NCBI GenBank assembly: GCA_947258895.1
Contig: CAMYKE010000139.1
Span: 1 to 5,222, forward strand
Length of the DNA stretch: 5,222 nt
Reading direction: 5' to 3'
Origin: an uncultured Pseudomonadales bacterium
Lineage (GTDB): Bacteria; Pseudomonadota; Gammaproteobacteria; Pseudomonadales; IMCC2047
Shown here: positions 1 through 5,222 of the stretch, piece by piece
Layout: each line of letters opens with the position of its first letter
Numbering within the stretch: position 1 is the first letter of the stretch
The notes under the pieces: model-generated
Databases searched by the model: none
Told to the model about the DNA's origin: nothing
The model's input: only the letters and a program-made list of their open reading frames with translations
Made by a program: the position numbers and the translations under genes

Positions 1-312
1 CGGGTTATGTTCCGTCGCGCCATGAAGCGGGCGGTTCAGAATGCGATTCGTCTCGGTGCGGAAGGAATCCGAATCAACGTTGCGGGGCGACTGGGTGGCG
101 CTGAGATTGCACGCTCTGAATGGTATCGCGAAGGCCGCGTCCCTCTGCACACCTTGCGCGCGGATATCGATTACGCAACCAGTGAAGCATTGACGACATA
201 TGGCATCATCGGTATCAAGGTCTGGATTTTCAAGGGCGAAGTACTGGGTGGTATTGACGAGGTTCGTGCAGAGCGTGTTGCGAGTCAGGCCAAAGCCGGC
301 AGAAAAGGTTAA
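1..312 (+). CDS. rpsC: 30S ribosomal protein S3, C-terminal part
   Basis: S3 sits in the head of the 30S subunit at the mRNA entry tunnel. The window opens in frame inside the gene; the last 103 codons are present and end in TAA, so roughly the first 125 residues, including the KH domain, lie upstream. What remains is the C-terminal S3 domain, recognised by [15 protein letters not shown] at its start, [20 protein letters not shown], then LRADIDY and [13 protein letters not shown]. The FRRAMK segment (bases 10-27) contains the two Arg and the Lys matching E. coli R131, R132 and K135, which are known to contribute to ribosomal mRNA helicase activity. The tail after GGIDEV is short and basic (ends GRKG), a region that varies among species. 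The next gene, rplP, starts 17 bases after the stop. The identification is certain; only the 5' end is missing. Confidence 0.98.
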   Translation, partial: RVMFRRAMKRAVQNAIRLGAEGIRINVAGRLGGAEIARSEWYREGRVPLHTLRADIDYATSEALTTYGIIGIKVWIFKGEVLGGIDEVRAERVASQAKAGRKG

Positions 313-329
313 GAGTAGGAAGTAGTCCG

Positions 330-743
330 ATGTTACAACCGAAACGTACAAAATTTCGCAAACAGATGAAGGGCCGCAACCGCGGCCTGGCGCTTCGCGG
401 CAGCCAGGTCAGTTTCGGTGAGTTTGGCCTGAAGGCTACCGGGCGTGGTCGCATCACCGCCCGCCAGATCGAGGCGGCGCGACGCACCATGACTCGCCAT
501 GTAAAGCGAGGCGGTAAGATCTGGATACGAATATTTCCTGACAAGCCTATTACCAAGAAACCGCTGGAAGTCAGGCAGGGTAAAGGTAAGGGTAGCGTTG
601 AGTACTGGGTTTGCCAGATTCAACCGGGTCGGGTCCTCTATGAAATGGAAGGTGTTTCCGAGGAGTTGGCGCGGGAAGCATTCGCCCTGGCGGCGGCCAA
701 ATTGCCAATCGCCACGACCTTTGTAACGCGGACGGTGATGTAA
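330..743 (+). CDS. rplP: 50S ribosomal protein L16
   Basis: L16 lies in the central protuberance region of the 50S subunit near the A-site tRNA elbow and peptidyl-transferase centre, and is a late assembly protein. The 137-residue product has the family start [12 protein letters not shown] (1-12), the RNA-binding [15 protein letters not shown] (38-52), [11 protein letters not shown] (63-73), and [16 protein letters not shown] (111-126). It is one residue longer than E. coli L16 because of [10 protein letters not shown] (21-30), a form I associate with Pseudomonas-like gammaproteobacteria. Arg82 in VRQGKGKG matches E. coli Arg81, the residue hydroxylated by the YcfD/RoxA oxygenase. The residue after it is Gln where E. 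coli has Met. The start follows AGGA at 317-320 with nine bases between. The stop TAA shares its last base with the rpmC start. Confidence 0.98.
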   Translation: MLQPKRTKFRKQMKGRNRGLALRGSQVSFGEFGLKATGRGRITARQIEAARRTMTRHVKRGGKIWIRIFPDKPITKKPLEVRQGKGKGSVEYWVCQIQPGRVLYEMEGVSEELAREAFALAAAKLPIATTFVTRTVM

Positions 744-934
744 TGAAAGCAGCTGAATTGCGCGAGAAATCGCCAGAGGATTTAAACAAGAGCCTCCTTG
801 AATTGCTGAAGGAGCAATTTAACCTGCGCATGCAGAAGGCGTCTGGCCAACTGGGTCAAACCCATTTGCAACAGCAGGTGCGAAGAGATATAGCGCGGGT
901 AAAAACCGTGCTTGCAGAAAAGGCAGGTAGCTAA
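743..934 (+). CDS. rpmC: 50S ribosomal protein L29
   Basis: L29 is a small two-helix protein beside the polypeptide exit tunnel, next to L23, where trigger factor and the signal recognition particle dock in known ribosomes. The product has 63 residues, the same as E. coli, with [10 protein letters not shown] at the start, the signature [14 protein letters not shown] (24-37), and [20 protein letters not shown] (41-60). It overlaps rplP by one base (TAATG at 741-745), and no good Shine-Dalgarno sequence is visible upstream. This suggests that its translation depends on ribosomes terminating on rplP. The family start coincides exactly with this ATG, so the start is secure despite the weak ribosome binding site. 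rpsQ begins one base after its stop. Confidence 0.97.
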   Translation: MKAAELREKSPEDLNKSLLELLKEQFNLRMQKASGQLGQTHLQQQVRRDIARVKTVLAEKAGS

Positions 935-935
935 C

Positions 936-1199
936 ATGGCTGAAGAAAAGAAAGCGCGCATGGTAACTGGCAAGGTAGTCAGCGACAAGATGGACAAATC
1001 CATTGTGGTCCTGGTCGAGCGGCGCATGAAGCACCCGATATACGGCAAGTATGTCAAGCGGTCGTCCAAGCTTCATGCCCATGATGAAACCAATGATTGC
1101 AATATCGGCGATAAAGTTACCATCAGGGAAACCCGGCCACTGTCCAAGACCAAGTCCTGGATACTGGAGCGCATTGAAGAGCGTGCGGTCGAGGTTTAA
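936..1199 (+). CDS. rpsQ: 30S ribosomal protein S17
   Basis: S17 is an OB-fold protein that binds 16S rRNA early in 30S assembly, in the body of the subunit. The product has 87 residues against 84 in E. coli; the extra length is in the charged N-terminus [10 protein letters not shown]. Diagnostic segments are [14 protein letters not shown] (12-25), [20 protein letters not shown] (32-51) and the family signature [18 protein letters not shown] (58-75). ATG 936 was chosen because the family starts shortly before the GKVVSDKM strand and an AGG-rich stretch (921-927) lies eight bases upstream. An in-frame TTG at 912 would run back into rpmC and is unlikely to be used. This is the last gene of the S10 group as defined in E. 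coli. Confidence 0.97.
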   Translation: MAEEKKARMVTGKVVSDKMDKSIVVLVERRMKHPIYGKYVKRSSKLHAHDETNDCNIGDKVTIRETRPLSKTKSWILERIEERAVEV

Positions 1200-1262
1200 C
1201 GGATCTGCGAAAGCAAATTAATTCAATCACTCGTGATTGCGGCACTGAGTTTGGAGTAGGCC
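1200..1262 (+). promoter_or_regulatory. S10/spc junction, candidate regulatory gap
   Basis: This 63-base gap is the longest non-coding stretch in the window and lies where E. coli carries the separate spc promoter. It contains an AT-rich patch with the palindrome AATTAATT (1216-1223), an inverted repeat (1224-1239), and the rplN Shine-Dalgarno GGAG (1253-1256), six bases before the ATG. I looked for a sigma70 promoter: the best -10-like hexamer is ATTAAT (1217-1222), but only a poor -35 (TTTAAC, 1195-1200, spacing 16) precedes it. No T-run follows the inverted repeat, so it is not a standard intrinsic terminator. A promoter is inferred mainly from position; read-through from the S10 genes is equally possible. 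Confidence 0.3.
1224..1239. repeat. inverted repeat in rpsQ-rplN gap
   Basis: CAATCAC (1224-1230) and GTGATTG (1233-1239) are perfect reverse complements separated by TC. In RNA this could form a six-pair hairpin CAATCA/TGATTG with the tetraloop CTCG. As DNA it is a 16-base dyad that a dimeric regulator could bind. The stem has only two G-C pairs besides the loop-closing positions, so the hairpin would be weak, and no U-tract follows. It may be an mRNA structure, a processing site or chance. Confidence 0.5.
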
Positions 1263-1631
1263 ATGATTCAAACAGAATCAATGTTAGATGTAGCGGACAA
1301 TAGCGGAGCACGCCGGGTAATGTGTATCAAGGTGTTGGGTGGGTCCCACCGTCGTTATGCGCATATTGGCGATATCATCAAGGTAACCGTCAAGGAAGCG
1401 ATTCCTCGCGGCCGCGTGAAGAAGGGCCAGGTGTTGAACGCCGTGGTGGTGCGCACTCGCAAGGGTGTGCGGCGAGCGGACGGTTCCATTATCCGCTTCG
1501 ACGGCAATGCCGCGGTGTTACTGAACCCGCAGCACGCGCCCATCGGCACACGAATCTTCGGGCCAGTCACGCGAGAATTGCGGGGCGAAAAGTTTATGAA
1601 GATTATTTCGCTGGCGCCGGAAGTGCTTTAA
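1263..1631 (+). CDS. rplN: 50S ribosomal protein L14
   Basis: L14 is a beta-barrel protein on the 50S interface that contacts the 30S subunit at bridge B5/B8 and is also the binding partner of the silencing factor RsfS. The 122-residue product is almost colinear with E. coli L14 (123): [20 protein letters not shown] (13-32), [20 protein letters not shown] (36-55), [15 protein letters not shown] (61-75), [12 protein letters not shown] (77-88) and [13 protein letters not shown] (94-106). The single-residue difference falls in the loop NPQHAP (88-93). The start is supported by GGAG at 1253-1256. It is the first gene of the spc group, preceded by the 63-base gap and followed 43 bases later by rplX. 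Confidence 0.98.
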   Translation: MIQTESMLDVADNSGARRVMCIKVLGGSHRRYAHIGDIIKVTVKEAIPRGRVKKGQVLNAVVVRTRKGVRRADGSIIRFDGNAAVLLNPQHAPIGTRIFGPVTRELRGEKFMKIISLAPEVL

Positions 1632-1674
1632 ACGCGGTACAGACTAGAACGGTAGCAATGGTGAGAGGCCGGTA

Positions 1675-1992
1675 ATGCTAAAGATCAAAAGAGATGATGA
1701 AGTCGTAATAATCGCCGGGCGCGACAAAGGCAAGCACGGCACTGTTGCGCGGGTGCTGGAAAATGACCGGTTGCTGGTGCGCGGCGTGAACATGGTGAAG
1801 CGGCATATCAAGGCTAACCCGATGCGTGGCGAGCAGGGCGGTATTGTGGAGAAAGAGGCATCGATACATGTGTCGAACGTTGCGATCCTCAATAGCGTGA
1901 CGAACAAGGCGGATCGAGTGGGTTTGAAGATTTTGGACGATGGTTCAAAAGTTCGTATTTATAAGTCGAATCAAGAACAGATCGACGCCTGA
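1675..1992 (+). CDS. rplX: 50S ribosomal protein L24
   Basis: L24 binds the 5' region of 23S rRNA and is one of the two proteins that start 50S assembly; it also lies at the exit tunnel. The 105-residue product has a KOW motif near the N-terminus ([20 protein letters not shown], 8-27), then [15 protein letters not shown] (35-49), [17 protein letters not shown] (55-71) and [20 protein letters not shown] (78-97). The start at 1675 follows GAGG (1665-1668) with six bases between. The nearby ATG at 1658 is out of frame. The stop is TGA, the only TGA among the thirteen visible stops, and it reads into GG so that TGAGG may serve the next gene, rplE. Confidence 0.97.
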   Translation: MLKIKRDDEVVIIAGRDKGKHGTVARVLENDRLLVRGVNMVKRHIKANPMRGEQGGIVEKEASIHVSNVAILNSVTNKADRVGLKILDDGSKVRIYKSNQEQIDA

Positions 1993-1994
1993 GG
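1990..1994 (+). promoter_or_regulatory. rplE Shine-Dalgarno built on the rplX stop
   Basis: TGAGG combines the rplX stop codon (TGA) with a GAGG ribosome binding sequence (1991-1994). It lies 11 bases before the rplE ATG, somewhat longer than usual, and the spacer ends in a run of A. No better site is visible between it and the start, so translation of rplE is probably coupled to termination on rplX. Confidence 0.5.
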
Positions 1995-1998
1995 CTGG

Positions 1999-2029
1999 GT
2001 AAAAAATGTCTAGATTAAGAGAGTTATAC
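1999..2029 (+). promoter_or_regulatory. possible S8 feedback site at the rplE start
   Basis: In E. coli, S8 represses spc translation by binding an mRNA stem around the L5 start codon, whose outer strand pairs with L5 codons 7-8. Here GTAAAA (1999-2004), just upstream of the ATG, can pair with TTATAC (2024-2029), again exactly codons 7-8, with one A-A mismatch. An inner UCU/AGA pairing (2009-2011 with 2018-2020) could close a six-base loop. The position matches, but the helix is short and AU-rich and I cannot identify the S8 recognition core with confidence. This is inference from position and weak pairing. Confidence 0.25.
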
Positions 2030-2545
2030 AACACGCAGGTAGCAGCTCAACTGCAGGAGCAGTTTGGCTACAAAAACGTCATGCAAATGCCCCGGATCAC
2101 CAAGGTGACTCTCAACATGGGTGTTGGTGAAGCGATCGGCGACAAAAAGCTGATCGAGAATGCCGTGGCTGACTTGCAGCAGGTTTCAGGCCAGAAGCCG
2201 ATCGTTACCAAGGCGCGCAAATCCATCGCCGGCTTCAAGGTGCGTGAAGGCTATCCGATTGGCTGCAAGGTAACCCTGCGCAACGAGCGGATGTGGGAAT
2301 TTCTTGATCGCCTGATTGACATTGCCATTCCGCGGGTGCGCGATTTTCGGGGTCTCAACCCGAAATCCTTCGATGGCCGTGGCAACTACAGCATGGGTGT
2401 GAAAGAGCAGATTATCTTTCCCGAAATCGATTATGACAAGGTAGATAAACTCCGTGGTCTGGACATTACCGTGACTACCACGGCAAACACCAATGACGAG
2501 GGTCGTGCTTTGCTGAAGGCACTTAACTTCCCATTTAAGGAATAG
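2006..2545 (+). CDS. rplE: 50S ribosomal protein L5
   Basis: L5 binds 5S rRNA in the central protuberance, contacts P-site tRNA, and forms a bridge to the 30S head. The product has 179 residues, the same as E. coli L5. Clear family segments are [19 protein letters not shown] (25-43), [20 protein letters not shown] (61-80), [20 protein letters not shown] (82-101), [20 protein letters not shown] (108-127), [20 protein letters not shown] (128-147) and [11 protein letters not shown] (150-160). The N-terminus [12 protein letters not shown] aligns with E. coli MAKLHDYYKDEV, which fixes the start. In E. coli this start is the target of S8 repression. The stop TAG reads into GA, giving TAGGA upstream of rpsN. 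Confidence 0.98.
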   Translation: MSRLRELYNTQVAAQLQEQFGYKNVMQMPRITKVTLNMGVGEAIGDKKLIENAVADLQQVSGQKPIVTKARKSIAGFKVREGYPIGCKVTLRNERMWEFLDRLIDIAIPRVRDFRGLNPKSFDGRGNYSMGVKEQIIFPEIDYDKVDKLRGLDITVTTTANTNDEGRALLKALNFPFKE

Positions 2546-2557
2546 GATCCAGGTATT

Positions 2558-2863
2558 ATGGCAAAGCAATCGATGATTCAGCGCGAAAAGAAGCGCGAAC
2601 GCTTGGTAGCGAAATTCGCGCAAAAGCGCGCCCAGATCAAGGCGGCAATCAGGGATCCCAACCTGAGCGATGAAGAGCGCTGGGAGGCTATGGAGCAACT
2701 GCAAAAACTGCCCCGGGACGCGAGCCCCAGCCGGTTGAGGAACCGTTGCCAGCTTACCGGACGGCCGCATGGCGTTTACAGTAAGTTTCGCCTGGGCCGT
2801 AACAAGTTGCGTGAAGCAGCCATGCGCGGCGACATTGCTGGCCTCAAGAAGTCCAGCTGGTAG
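2558..2863 (+). CDS. rpsN: 30S ribosomal protein S14, zinc-free type
   Basis: S14 sits in the 30S head beside S3 and S10, close to the P-site side. The 101-residue product equals E. coli S14 in length, with [17 protein letters not shown] at the start, [19 protein letters not shown] (41-59), [14 protein letters not shown] (61-74) and [18 protein letters not shown] (84-101). It has a single cysteine (Cys64), so it lacks the two CxxC pairs of the short zinc-binding form and is the long C-minus type. AGGA at 2544-2547, overlapping the rplE stop, lies ten bases before the ATG; a closer but weak AGG is at 2551-2553. The gap to rpsH is 32 bases. Confidence 0.98.
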   Translation: MAKQSMIQREKKRERLVAKFAQKRAQIKAAIRDPNLSDEERWEAMEQLQKLPRDASPSRLRNRCQLTGRPHGVYSKFRLGRNKLREAAMRGDIAGLKKSSW

Positions 2864-2895
2864 ATAGAAGCATTTAGTTTAGGAAAGCGAACATT

Positions 2896-3291
2896 ATGAG
2901 CATGCAAGATACTTTGGCGGATATGTTTACCCGTATACGCAATGCGCAGCTGGCGGCAAAGACTTCGGTAAGCATGCCTTCAGCAAAGATCAAGACATCT
3001 GTAGCACAGGTGCTGCAGGCTGAAGGTTATATCACCGGTTTTGCGGTTAGTGACGACGCGGTCAAGCCGCAGCTCACAATCGAGCTGAAATACTTCGAGG
3101 GCAAGCCGGTAATTGAAGAAATCAAGCGCGCCAGCCGACCTGGCCTGCGGGTGTACAAGGGCAGTAACGAGCTCCCTAAAGTCAGGGGTGGCCTCGGGGT
3201 TTCTATCATTTCGACTTCCCAGGGTGTAATGACCGATCACGCAGCGCGCGCGGCGGGCGTCGGTGGTGAAGTTCTGTGTACGGTTTTCTAG
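2896..3291 (+). CDS. rpsH: 30S ribosomal protein S8
   Basis: S8 binds helix 21 in the central domain of 16S rRNA and is a primary assembly protein. In E. coli it is also the translational repressor of the spc operon. The 131-residue product (130 in E. coli) begins [20 protein letters not shown], has [20 protein letters not shown] (25-44), [20 protein letters not shown] (78-97) and the family's C-terminal rRNA-binding signature [20 protein letters not shown] (107-126). The rRNA-contacting residues conserved in the family appear intact, so autoregulation is plausible. The start follows AGGA at 2881-2884 at a rather long spacing of 11 bases. The stop TAG runs directly into the rplF ribosome binding site. 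Confidence 0.98.
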   Translation: MSMQDTLADMFTRIRNAQLAAKTSVSMPSAKIKTSVAQVLQAEGYITGFAVSDDAVKPQLTIELKYFEGKPVIEEIKRASRPGLRVYKGSNELPKVRGGLGVSIISTSQGVMTDHAARAAGVGGEVLCTVF

Positions 3292-3296
3292 GAAGG
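3290..3296 (+). promoter_or_regulatory. rplF Shine-Dalgarno overlapping the rpsH stop
   Basis: AGGAAGG begins on the second base of the rpsH stop codon TAG (3289-3291). AGGA is seven bases from the rplF ATG and AAGG is four, so both fit a ribosome binding site. A ribosome ending on rpsH would be placed directly over the rplF initiation region, which fits coupled translation. Confidence 0.75.
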
Positions 3297-3300
3297 TACT

Positions 3301-3834
3301 ATGTCCAGAATCGCTAGCAATCCAGTGCAAGTGCCCGCCGGTGTGGAAATCACGCTGACCGGGCAAGTACTCAAAGTAAAAGGCAGCAAGGGCAGCCTCG
3401 AGCTCGATATCGCGTCCTGCGTCGATGTCAAGCAACAAGATGGTGCGCTGGTATTTGACTGGCCCAAACAGGACAAGCAGGCACATGCCATGGCGGGTAC
3501 TACCCGTGCGCTGGTCAGCAATATGGTTGACGGCGTCACGAAAGGCTATGAACGCAAGCTTGAACTGCAGGGCGTTGGTTATCGCGCCAAGGTCAGTGGC
3601 AAGGTGCTGAACCTCACCCTTGGCTTTTCCCATCCGGTCGACTATCCCCTGCCTGAGGGCGTGAGTGCGGAGACCCCCAGCCCAACGCAGATCGTATTGA
3701 ACGGCATTGACAAGCAGCAGATTGGCCAGGTTGCCGCGGAGATTCGCGGCTACCGGCCGCCGGAGCCCTATAAGGGGAAAGGCATTCGCTATGAAGGCGA
3801 GTATGTGCGTCGTAAAGAAGCCAAGAAGAAGTAG
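3301..3834 (+). CDS. rplF: 50S ribosomal protein L6
   Basis: L6 lies at the base of the L7/L12 stalk next to the sarcin-ricin loop, where elongation factors bind. The product has 177 residues, as in E. coli, and shows the duplicated L6 fold: an N-terminal domain to about residue 80 ([19 protein letters not shown], then [11 protein letters not shown] at 25-35) and a C-terminal domain with [20 protein letters not shown] (89-108), [10 protein letters not shown] (109-118) and the L6 signature [11 protein letters not shown] (154-164), ending in the basic tail RRKEAKKK. The start is fixed by family alignment and by the strong AGGAAGG site. rplR follows after eight bases, and the TAG stop forms part of TAGG upstream of it. 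Confidence 0.98.
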   Translation: MSRIASNPVQVPAGVEITLTGQVLKVKGSKGSLELDIASCVDVKQQDGALVFDWPKQDKQAHAMAGTTRALVSNMVDGVTKGYERKLELQGVGYRAKVSGKVLNLTLGFSHPVDYPLPEGVSAETPSPTQIVLNGIDKQQIGQVAAEIRGYRPPEPYKGKGIRYEGEYVRRKEAKKK

Positions 3835-3842
3835 GTAACGAG

Positions 3843-4193
3843 ATGAATGAAAAGAAAGTTGCTCGCGTGCGCCGAGGTGCAAAGGCGCGTCACAAAATTC
3901 GCGAACTGGGTGTTAGCCGGTTGTGCGTGAATCGCACGCCGCGCCACATATACGCGCAGATCATCGCTGGAAATGGCCACGAAGTGCTTGCGAGTGCGTC
4001 TACGCTGGACAAGAGTCTGCGCTCGGGTGCCACGGGTAACACCGAAGCGGCTGGCAAGGTGGGAACATTGATCGCTGAACGTGCCAAAGCCGCAGGAATT
4101 GCTAAAGTGGCTTTCGATCGCTCCGGTTTTAAATTTCATGGGCGTATCAAAGCGCTTGCAGACGCCGCTCGTGACGGCGGGCTCGAATTTTAA
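3843..4193 (+). CDS. rplR: 50S ribosomal protein L18
   Basis: L18 binds 5S rRNA and, with L5, anchors it in the central protuberance. The product has 116 residues (117 in E. coli). It starts with a basic tail ([20 protein letters not shown], 1-20), as expected for the rRNA-binding extension, followed by [15 protein letters not shown] (27-41), [11 protein letters not shown] (50-60), and the conserved end [20 protein letters not shown] (90-109) and RDGGLEF. The loop before [10 protein letters not shown] is slightly shorter than in E. coli. The ribosome binding site is modest: AGG at 3833-3835, seven bases from the ATG and overlapping the rplF stop. The stop TAA is followed by GGG, creating the rpsE ribosome binding site. 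Confidence 0.97.
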   Translation: MNEKKVARVRRGAKARHKIRELGVSRLCVNRTPRHIYAQIIAGNGHEVLASASTLDKSLRSGATGNTEAAGKVGTLIAERAKAAGIAKVAFDRSGFKFHGRIKALADAARDGGLEF

Positions 4194-4196
4194 GGG
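4192..4196 (+). promoter_or_regulatory. rpsE Shine-Dalgarno overlapping the rplR stop
   Basis: AAGGG starts on the second base of the rplR stop TAA (4191-4193) and lies seven bases before the rpsE ATG. It is the only purine-rich site in the ten-base gap, so initiation on rpsE probably reuses ribosomes that finish rplR. Confidence 0.65.
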
Positions 4197-4203
4197 TTAA
4201 CGC

Positions 4204-4704
4204 ATGGCAAATAATGAACAGGCAAATGTAGATCTGCAGGAAAAGCTGGTCCAGGTCAACCGGGTTGCGAAAGTGGTCAAGGGCGGCAGGATCTTTGGCT
4301 TTACTGCGCTAACAGTAGTCGGTGACGGCAACGGCCGAGTCGGGTTTGGTCGCGGCAAGGCGCGCGAAGTGCCGGTTGCGATTCAAAAGGCGATGGAAGC
4401 TGCGCGCCGCAATATGATTTCGGTCAGCCTCAATGGCAATACCCTGCAATACCCGATCAAGGCGACCCACGGCGCTTCGAAGGTCTATATGCAGCCCGCC
4501 TCAGAGGGTACCGGTGTCATTGCCGGTGGGGCGATGCGTGCGGTGCTGGAGCTGGCAGGAGTACAGAACGTCCTTGCCAAATGTTACGGTTCCACAAATC
4601 CGGTCAATGTCGTGCGGGCGACTTTCAAGGGTTTGCAGCACATGCAGGCGCCTGAAGATATTGCCGCAAAACGCGGTAAAGCGGTTGAAGAGATAACAGG
4701 ATAA
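4204..4704 (+). CDS. rpsE: 30S ribosomal protein S5
   Basis: S5 lies at the mRNA entry side of the 30S subunit between head and body; it affects decoding accuracy, and mutations in its N-terminal loop give spectinomycin resistance. The 166-residue product has an N-terminal double-stranded-RNA-binding-like domain with [20 protein letters not shown] (18-37) and [20 protein letters not shown] (38-57), then [11 protein letters not shown] (67-77), [20 protein letters not shown] (96-115) and [20 protein letters not shown] (124-143), and ends [16 protein letters not shown]. Residue 22 is Ala where E. coli has Ser in the spectinomycin loop; I recall Ala in Pseudomonas too, so it is probably lineage variation rather than resistance. 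AGGA at 4698-4701, just before its stop, serves rpmD. Confidence 0.98.
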   Translation: MANNEQANVDLQEKLVQVNRVAKVVKGGRIFGFTALTVVGDGNGRVGFGRGKAREVPVAIQKAMEAARRNMISVSLNGNTLQYPIKATHGASKVYMQPASEGTGVIAGGAMRAVLELAGVQNVLAKCYGSTNPVNVVRATFKGLQHMQAPEDIAAKRGKAVEEITG

Positions 4705-4710
4705 GCTGTC

Positions 4711-4899
4711 ATGGCAGAAGCAAAACGAATTAAGGTGACGTTAACCAAAAGTACGATTGGTCGGCTTCCCAAGCATCAGGATACCGTCAAGGGCCTGGGT
4801 CTGCGGCGTATCGGTCACGTGGTTGAACTGGAAGATACCAAGGCAGTGCGGGGCATGATCAATAAAGTCCAGTACATGGTTAGCGTGGTAGGAGAGTAA
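4711..4899 (+). CDS. rpmD: 50S ribosomal protein L30
   Basis: L30 is a small 23S-binding protein of the 50S subunit, present in many but not all bacteria. The product has 62 residues (59 in E. coli), and the extra residues are at the two ends. It matches the family throughout: [20 protein letters not shown] (5-24), [19 protein letters not shown] (25-43) and [13 protein letters not shown] (45-57). The start follows AGGA at 4698-4701 at nine bases; that site lies within the last codons of rpsE. Its own last codons (GTA GGA GAG) contain AGGAG, which serves rplO two bases after the stop. Confidence 0.97.
   Translation: MAEAKRIKVTLTKSTIGRLPKHQDTVKGLGLRRIGHVVELEDTKAVRGMINKVQYMVSVVGE
4890..4894 (+). 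promoter_or_regulatory. rplO Shine-Dalgarno inside the end of rpmD
   Basis: AGGAG is the best single match to the anti-Shine-Dalgarno in the window. It is encoded by the last codons of rpmD and lies seven bases before the rplO ATG, with the rpmD stop TAA in the spacer. It fixes the rplO start at 4902. Confidence 0.75.
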
Positions 4900-4901
4900 C
4901 T

Positions 4902-5222
4902 ATGCGTTTAAACGTATTAAGTCCGGCGAGTGGTTCGAAGCGCGCCTCCAGGCGGGTCGGGCGTGGTATCGGTAGTGGTTTTGGCAAGACCTGCGGGCGT
5001 GGCCACAAGGGCCAGAAGTCGCGCACGGGTGGGGGCGTCAAACCCGGCTTTGAAGGCGGCCAAATGCCGTTACAGCGCCGCTTGCCAAAGTTTGGCTTTA
5101 CGTCACGAGGTGCCCGCTATGTTGCCGAGATCCGGCTTCCTGAACTGGCCAGCGTTGGCGCTGAGGCAGTAGATCTGGCAGCGTTGAAGGCGGCCGACAT
5201 TATTGGCGAACACATTCGTGAA
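4902..5222 (+). CDS. rplO: 50S ribosomal protein L15, N-terminal part
   Basis: L15 is a 23S rRNA-binding protein of the 50S subunit needed in later assembly. The window ends in frame after 107 codons without a stop; E. coli L15 has 144 residues, so about three quarters is present. The N-terminus [20 protein letters not shown] leads into the long Gly/Arg-rich extension that threads into 23S r[23 protein letters not shown] (20-39), [18 protein letters not shown] (40-57) and [15 protein letters not shown] (59-73), followed by the start of the globular domain ([25 protein letters not shown]). Residue 31 is Cys where E. coli has Gly. The start is fixed by family alignment and by AGGAG at 4890-4894. 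secY would be expected downstream, beyond the window. Confidence 0.97.
   Translation, partial: MRLNVLSPASGSKRASRRVGRGIGSGFGKTCGRGHKGQKSRTGGGVKPGFEGGQMPLQRRLPKFGFTSRGARYVAEIRLPELASVGAEAVDLAALKAADIIGEHIRE

Noticed and set aside
912..935. In-frame TTG upstream extension of rpsQ
   Set aside because: It would overlap rpmC and add eight residues absent from the family; ATG 936 fits the alignment and spacing.
1635..1674. CGGTA occurring three times in the rplN-rplX gap (1635, 1650, 1670)
   Set aside because: A five-base word with uneven spacing (15 and 20) is weak evidence for a repeat; likely chance.
1322..1675. A 117-codon + strand frame overlapping rplN and the gap to rplX
   Set aside because: It is a shifted frame of rplN running into the gap; the translation resembles no family, while the rplN frame is unmistakable.
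2186..2770. A 194-codon open frame on the minus strand opposite rplE and rpsN
   Set aside because: It is antisense to two secure genes, resembles no protein I know, and is explained by codon bias on the + strand.
2980..3882. A 300-codon open frame on the minus strand across rpsH, rplF and the start of rplR
   Set aside because: It lies opposite two and a half certain ribosomal protein genes, has no recognisable domain and a low-complexity, Leu/Arg/His-rich composition typical of antisense frames of biased codons. An antisense gene here is not supported.
4267..4269. Ala at S5 residue 22 as a possible spectinomycin resistance change
   Set aside because: The same VNRVAK segment is what I recall for Pseudomonas S5, so it looks like normal lineage variation; resistance in E. 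coli involves other substitutions in this loop.
4930..5172. An 80-codon + strand frame inside rplO
   Set aside because: It is a shifted frame of the Gly/Arg-rich L15 N-terminal extension with no family resemblance and no ribosome binding site.
1..5222. Mobile elements, tRNA, CRISPR, inserted genes or a novel system among the ribosomal genes
   Set aside because: Gene order is canonical, gaps are 63 bases or less, and no repeats, tRNA-like folds or foreign open frames were seen.

Overview
This window is the junction of the bacterial S10 and spc ribosomal-protein gene clusters. Thirteen complete or 3'-partial genes and one 5'-partial gene all lie on the + strand in the canonical order rpsC (3' end), rplP, rpmC, rpsQ | rplN, rplX, rplE, rpsN, rpsH, rplF, rplR, rpsE, rpmD, rplO (5' end). 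No gene is missing, inserted, fused or broken. Every product could be aligned by eye, nearly end to end, with remembered Escherichia coli or Pseudomonas sequences.

The proteins point to a gammaproteobacterium. L16 carries the ALRGS insertion and S5 the VNRVAK and [14 protein letters not shown] segments that I associate with Pseudomonas-type rather than enteric sequences. S14 is the long zinc-free form. A genus cannot be assigned from this window. Base composition looks moderately GC-rich and even throughout, with no sign of horizontal transfer.

Layout: bases 1-1199 are the end of the S10 cluster (S3, L16, L29, S17). Bases 1200-1262 are the largest gap, at the position of the S10/spc operon boundary in E. 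coli; it holds an inverted repeat but no convincing sigma70 promoter or terminator. Bases 1263-5222 are the spc cluster (L14, L24, L5, S14, S8, L6, L18, S5, L30, L15). Gaps there are 2-43 bases, and many downstream Shine-Dalgarno sequences are built from the stop codon of the gene before, which suggests tight translational coupling. No stretch over 63 bases lacks a gene.

Together the genes supply subunits of the 30S (S3, S17, S14, S8, S5) and 50S (L16, L29, L14, L24, L5, L6, L18, L30, L15) ribosome. In E. coli the spc cluster is held in balance by S8 binding the mRNA at the rplE start; a weak possible equivalent fold is visible here. I found no evidence of a novel system; the findings are small regulatory-architecture observations.
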